A stretch of 64,000 bases of DNA. Origin: Kribbella pittospori (GTDB lineage Bacteria; Actinomycetota; Actinomycetes; Propionibacteriales; Kribbellaceae). The translations under genes were made by a program, and so were the position numbers. The notes beneath the pieces were generated by a model. That model was given only the letters and a program-made list of their open reading frames with translations. It did no database searches and was not told where the DNA came from. Within the stretch, counting starts at the first letter, position 1. Each line of letters opens with the position of its first letter. Positions 60,408 through 64,000 of the stretch are shown piece after piece. Location of the stretch: NCBI RefSeq assembly GCF_004331465.1, contig NZ_SJKB01000001.1:558001-622000 (forward strand), given 5' to 3'.

Positions 60408-60740
60408 ATGAAGGATCAGCACGAGTTCTTCGCGACCGGGAACCTCGAGTGGACGGACGCGGGCGGAGGCATCACCGAGAAGGTGCTCAGCCGCGACAAC
60501 GAGAACGGCGACCTGACCCGGCTGGCCCGATGGGCCCCCGGCACCACGTCGGGCGCCGGGGTCATCAGGCACGAGTACGTCGAAGAGGTCTATCTGCTCG
60601 AGGGTTCGCTGACCGATCTCACCCTCGAGCAGACCTTCGGCCCCGGCGACTACGCCTGCCGGCCGCCGGGGATGCCGCACGGCCCGTACACGACGGCCGA
60701 CGGCTGCACCATGCTCGAGATCCGCTACTCAGCTCGCTGA
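60408..60740 (+). CDS. Cupin domain protein
   Basis: 110 residues, a single small beta-barrel. APGTTSGAGVIRHEYVEEVYLLEG gives the first cupin motif (His and Glu metal ligands), and GDYACRPPGMPHGPY gives the second with Pro/His. It resembles the ChrR-like/quercetinase-like cupin_7 group. The role is unknown. GAGG lies a few bases before the ATG. Its last 12 bases overlap the end of pepA on the opposite strand. Confidence 0.82.
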   Translation: MKDQHEFFATGNLEWTDAGGGITEKVLSRDNENGDLTRLARWAPGTTSGAGVIRHEYVEEVYLLEGSLTDLTLEQTFGPGDYACRPPGMPHGPYTTADGCTMLEIRYSAR

Positions 60741-62222
60741 GGCGGCCAGTTCCACCAGCGTGCGCACGGCGTACCCGGTGCCGCCAGTGGGGGTGTAGCC
60801 GGACGGCCCGCCGTCGTTGAACGCCGGTCCGGCCACATCGAGGTGCACCCAGTCGATGCCCTCAGCAACGAAGTCGCCGAGGAACGCGGCCGCGGCCAGC
60901 GCGCCGCCCCACGGCTCGCCCGTGATGTTGGCCAGGTCCGCGACCTTGGAGTGCGACTTCAGCTTGTCCAGCATCTCGGCCGGGATCGGCAGCGGCCACA
61001 TCGCCTCGCCGGCCGTGACCGCGGCGTCCACCACCCGGTCCCGAGCGGTGTCGGTGTTCGCGAACGCGCCGGCGACCTTGGTGCCCAGGGCAACAACACA
61101 GGCACCGGTCAGCGTGGCCACGTCGATGATCAGGTCGGGCTCGTCCTCGGACGCGCGGACCAGTGCGTCGCCGAGCACGAGGCGGCCTTCGGCGTCGGTG
61201 TTCAGCACCTCGACGGTCTTGCCGCCGTACATGTTCAGTACGTCGGAGGGGCGGGCCGCAGATCCGGACGGCATGTTCTCGGCCATCGCGGCGTACGCGG
61301 TCACCTGGACCGGCAGCCCGAGACGCGCGATCGCGACGGTCGCTCCGATCACCGCGGCGGCGCCGGCCATGTCGGACTTCATGCTGACCATGCCGGTGGA
61401 GGTCTTCAGCGACAGGCCGCCGGAGTCGAAGGTGATGCCCTTGCCGACGAAGGCCAAGTGCGTCACCGGCTTCTTCGGCGTGTAGCTCAGCCGGACCAGC
61501 CGCGGCGGATTCGTCGAGCCCTGGCCGACGCCGAGGATGCCGCCGTACCCGCCCTTGGCCAGAGCCTTCTCGTCCAGCACCTCGACCTTGACGCCGTACT
61601 CCTTGCCGAGCTTCAGGGCCTGCGCGGCGAACTCGACCGGGTGCAGGTCGGACGGCGGGGTGTTGACCCAGTCGCGCACCTGGTGCACCGCGTCGGCGGT
61701 CACCTCGGCCCGCTCGAGCGCGGCCTTGGCCTCCTTCGTCCGGGCCAGGTCGGTGAGCACGATGAGGTTGCCGGGGACATCGGACGGGCTCTCCGACTTG
61801 TACGCGGTGAACGAGTAGCGGCCGAGCAGTGCGCCCTCCGCGACGGCGCGGATGCACTCGGCGTCCGGCGTCGGCAACGCGAGTGCGACGGACTGGGCGG
61901 TCTTCGCGGCGCGTACGCCGGTGCCGGCCGCGGTCCGCAGGTCCTCGGTCTTCAGTTCGCCGTCGGGGGCGGCGCCGAGACCGACCGCGATCAGGCTGGG
62001 CGACTTGCCCGGCTTCGGGCCGGGCACCTTGGTGACCTCACCGGATTTGCCGGTGGCGCCGAGGTCGGACAGCACCTCCACCAGCTTCCCGCCGTACGCG
62101 GCGTTCAGCGACTCGGTGCCGGCGGGCAGGGTGACGCCGCCGCCGAGTTTGACCACGCCGATGACCACGGCGTCGGTCTTGACACCGGCCGCATCGGACT
62201 TGCTCAGGGTGATGGTGCTCAC
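60729..62222 (-). CDS. pepA: Leucyl aminopeptidase, peptidase family M17
   Basis: 497 residues. The C-terminal catalytic domain has FVGKGITFDSGGLSLK, MKSDMAGAAAVIGA and the M17 signature NTDAEGRLVLGDAL, which supply the two-metal site. It removes N-terminal residues from peptides as a cytosolic hexamer. It starts with GTG, with GAGG about six bases upstream. It corresponds to PepB (Rv2213) in the mycobacterial synteny and diverges from gcvT. Confidence 0.96.
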   Translation of the reverse strand: MSTITLSKSDAAGVKTDAVVIGVVKLGGGVTLPAGTESLNAAYGGKLVEVLSDLGATGKSGEVTKVPGPKPGKSPSLIAVGLGAAPDGELKTEDLRTAAGTGVRAAKTAQSVALALPTPDAECIRAVAEGALLGRYSFTAYKSESPSDVPGNLIVLTDLARTKEAKAALERAEVTADAVHQVRDWVNTPPSDLHPVEFAAQALKLGKEYGVKVEVLDEKALAKGGYGGILGVGQGSTNPPRLVRLSYTPKKPVTHLAFVGKGITFDSGGLSLKTSTGMVSMKSDMAGAAAVIGATVAIARLGLPVQVTAYAAMAENMPSGSAARPSDVLNMYGGKTVEVLNTDAEGRLVLGDALVRASEDEPDLIIDVATLTGACVVALGTKVAGAFANTDTARDRVVDAAVTAGEAMWPLPIPAEMLDKLKSHSKVADLANITGEPWGGALAAAAFLGDFVAEGIDWVHLDVAGPAFNDGGPSGYTPTGGTGYAVRTLVELAASAS

Positions 62223-62308
62223 GAAATCCTCAGTCCTCCTTGACCGCGCCGGGCAGACGGCCGGCCGTGACGGTACGTGAATGCTGCCTGTGCATGCTAC
62301 GCGTCAGG

Positions 62309-62314
62309 TAAGTT
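62309..62314 (+). promoter_or_regulatory. -10-like TAAGTT before gcvT
   Basis: TAAGTT ends seven bases before the ATG at 62322 with no ribosome site in between, so gcvT may be leaderless. No glycine-riboswitch-like sequence is seen in the 99 bases before the start. Confidence 0.4.
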
Positions 62315-62321
62315 CCGCTCC

Positions 62322-63428
62322 ATGACCGCGTCAGCCGAATTGAAGAAGTCCCCGTTGCACGAGCGCCACGTCGCGCTCGGCGCCAAGTTCGCCGAGTTCG
62401 GCGGCTGGGAGATGCCGCTGGAGTACGGCGGTGTCGTCGCCGAGCACACCGCGGTGCGCACCTGTGTCGGGGTCTTCGACGTGAGCCATCTGGGCAAGGC
62501 AACAGTGAAGGGGCCGGGGGCAGCGGCGTACGTGAACTCCTGCCTGACCAACGACCTGGGCAAGATCGCGCCGGGACAGGCGCAGTACACACTGTGCTGT
62601 AACGAGCGCGGGGGAGTGGTCGACGACCTGATCGTCTACCTGCATGCCGACGACGACGTGTTCCTGATCCCGAACGCGGCCAACACCGCGGAGGTGGTCC
62701 GGCTGCTGCAGGCGGATGCGCCGGAGGGCGTCGTGGTGACCAACACCCACGACGACTACGCGATCCTCGCGGTGCAGGGCACCAACAGCGACGACGTGGT
62801 GTCCGCCATCGGCCTGCCGATCGGCCACGACTACATGTCTTTCACGACGGCCGAGTTCGCCGGTACGCCGGTCGTGGTCTGCCGCACCGGTTACACGGGC
62901 GAACGCGGATACGAGCTCGTCGTACCGAACCAAGCCGCGGTTGCGGTGTTCGATGCGCTGCTGGAGGCCGGAGCGCCGTACGGGATCGTGCCGGCCGGAC
63001 TGGGTGCGCGGGACACGCTGCGGACCGAGATGGGGTACCCGCTGCATGGCCAGGACATCACTCCGGACATCACCCCGGTGCAGGCACGGTCCGGCTGGGC
63101 CGTGGGGTGGAAGAAGGAGCACTTCTGGGGCGACGAGGCGCTGCGCGCGGAGAAGGAGCGTGGACCGGCCCGGATCCTGCGCGGCCTGCGCGCCGCCGGA
63201 CGGGGGATTCCGCGGCCGCACATGACCGTGCTGGACCAGTCCGGCACCACCCTCGGCGAGGTGACGTCCGGAACGTTCTCACCGACGCTGAAGAAGGGCA
63301 TCGCGCTGGCGCTGCTCGACGCGACGGTGAAGGAAGGCGACCAGGTGGTCGTCGACATCCGTGGCCGGCAGGAGACCTTTGATGTGGTCAAGCCACCCTT
63401 CGTCACCGTCCACGTACGGGAGAGCTGA
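62322..63428 (+). CDS. gcvT: Aminomethyltransferase, glycine cleavage T protein
   Basis: 368 residues. It transfers the methylene group from H-protein-bound aminomethyl to tetrahydrofolate. [63 protein letters not shown] and the C-terminal [19 protein letters not shown] are the GcvT set. gcvH and gcvP are not in the window. In mycobacteria gcvT also stands near pepB and glnA. The ATG at 62322 is favoured over an upstream in-frame start at 62277 because family similarity begins there. Confidence 0.96.
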   Translation: MTASAELKKSPLHERHVALGAKFAEFGGWEMPLEYGGVVAEHTAVRTCVGVFDVSHLGKATVKGPGAAAYVNSCLTNDLGKIAPGQAQYTLCCNERGGVVDDLIVYLHADDDVFLIPNAANTAEVVRLLQADAPEGVVVTNTHDDYAILAVQGTNSDDVVSAIGLPIGHDYMSFTTAEFAGTPVVVCRTGYTGERGYELVVPNQAAVAVFDALLEAGAPYGIVPAGLGARDTLRTEMGYPLHGQDITPDITPVQARSGWAVGWKKEHFWGDEALRAEKERGPARILRGLRAAGRGIPRPHMTVLDQSGTTLGEVTSGTFSPTLKKGIALALLDATVKEGDQVVVDIRGRQETFDVVKPPFVTVHVRES

Positions 63429-63808
63429 AGGTCCCGGGCCAAGATGTGACTACGGTGAGCAACTAGACACAGAATGTGTTCCGTCGTCACGGTCTGTCAT
63501 AAGTTGGCACAAATTGGCCACTGTCGGTGCTGTGCCGACGCGTTTTGCGAATGAATGAGCACACAGGGTGACGTCGCGGGGCAAATATTCCGTTCCGGTA
63601 CCCGTTCCGGTAACGATTTGTGCACTGGTGCCGGGCACCGCTGGTTTGGTGTCACAGTGTCAGGCAGGCTTGCGCCCGGTTGTGGGGGATCGGCGCTGTC
63701 AAGGGGATTTGACGGAGTCGCCCACAGAGCAAAGGCTCGGCACGGTATCCACCCGATATGTGCCGGATCATCAGACCGAATCCGGTTGACAGAGCTGACG
63801 GAGCGCGA
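63429..63808. other. 380-base intergenic region before the permease gene
   Basis: No credible gene. It contains a direct repeat of CCGTTCCGGTA at 63590-63600 and 63602-63612 (12-base period), AT-richer patches near 63505 and 63585, and a possible promoter, TTGACG (63709-63714) with AAGGCT 17 bases later. It is long enough for a regulated promoter and leader of the transporter operon that starts at 63809. I see no clear hairpin terminator for gcvT. Confidence 0.4.
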
Positions 63809-64000
63809 ATGAGTATTGGGTCACCAGACTCGACCGTAGGTGTCGAGGACCACCCGGCGTCGGCGGAACCGGTACGGACCGCAGCGACGCCGCATGGCAA
63901 GTCGCCGAGCCGGATCGCGTTCGACCGTCTGCGCAAGGACAAGGTCGCGGTGACCTGCGCCTGCGTGGTGCTGTTCTTCATCCTGGTCGCGGTGTTCGCG
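63809..64000 (+). CDS. DppC/OppC-type ABC transporter permease (partial)
   Basis: 64 N-terminal residues are present and the gene runs off the right edge. A hydrophilic start MSIGSPDSTVGVEDHPA is followed by PSRIAFDRLRKDKVAVTCAC and the first hydrophobic helix VVLFFILVAVFA. This is the standard opening of the C-type permease of dipeptide, oligopeptide or nickel transporters (basic RLRKDK before helix one). GGAG lies seven bases before the ATG. Being first after a long intergenic region, it probably heads its operon. Confidence 0.75.
   Translation, partial: MSIGSPDSTVGVEDHPASAEPVRTAATPHGKSPSRIAFDRLRKDKVAVTCACVVLFFILVAVFA

Noticed and set aside
62223..62321. Glycine riboswitch before gcvT
   Set aside because: The 99-base gap is too short and lacks the conserved aptamer elements.
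63786..63791. TTGACA as a -35 box for the permease gene
   Set aside because: It is only 17 bases before the start codon, so the matching -10 would fall on the ATG.
1..64000. tRNA, rRNA or insertion sequences
   Set aside because: No cloverleaf, rRNA motif or transposase was recognised on either strand. A covariance-model search could not be run here.

Overview
The window is 64 kb of high-GC actinobacterial DNA. GTG starts are common, AGGAGG-type ribosome sites alternate with apparently leaderless starts, and glnA has a four-box GlnR operator. The order glnA, RDD protein, DUF4191 protein, lipA, lipB, TIGR01777 protein, E2 acyltransferase, pepA and gcvT resembles the mycobacterial block Rv2220 to Rv2211c. 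Codon habits (frequent GTAC and CGTACG) and this synteny suggest the Nocardioidaceae/Kribbellaceae. That placement is inference. I see no rRNA, tRNA, CRISPR array, integrase or insertion sequence.

Positions 1-3046 hold a partial flavin monooxygenase, a DUF2252 protein and an aldo/keto reductase. Positions 3053-29947 are a large catabolic and transport locus. It encodes a full set of acyl-CoA oxidation functions: AMP-forming ligase (21690), acyl-CoA dehydrogenase (23269), crotonase (27357), two SDRs (5259 and 12838) and a thiolase (3053). It also has six candidate ester- or amide-cleaving enzymes: two beta-lactamase-fold hydrolases, two M19 proteins, a prolidase-like amidohydrolase and an S15/CocE hydrolase. 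An alpha-oxoamine synthase, a proline-racemase-like protein and a MOSC/FNR/ferredoxin fusion complete the set. Uptake is by an unusual branched-chain-amino-acid-type ABC system. LivF is fused to an MFS transporter, LivH, LivM and LivG are one polypeptide, and there are three lipoproteins, one of them the binding protein. Three near-identical promoter/operator elements (7106, 13737, 20916) and the TetR gene at 20995 suggest one regulon. My reading is uptake, hydrolysis, CoA activation and beta-oxidation of an acylated amino-acid-like or peptide-like compound. The substrate cannot be named from the sequence.

Positions 29951-35178 hold a second amino-acid locus: a ProC-like reductase, an FMN split-barrel protein, a PucR-type regulator, an ornithine-cyclodeaminase-family enzyme and a DadA-type oxidase.

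Positions 35236-63428 are the conserved core of nitrogen assimilation, lipoate synthesis and 2-oxoacid dehydrogenase genes, interrupted by accessory genes. The largest interruption (40475-52340) separates lipA from lipB. It carries a NarL-type two-component pair, an ECF41 sigma factor module with its own divergent promoters and a stand-alone copy of its regulatory domain, an ABC exporter, a LysR regulator, a low-complexity membrane protein and a sulfatase. A membrane-anchored pseudokinase follows lipB. The window ends inside a DppC-type permease gene.
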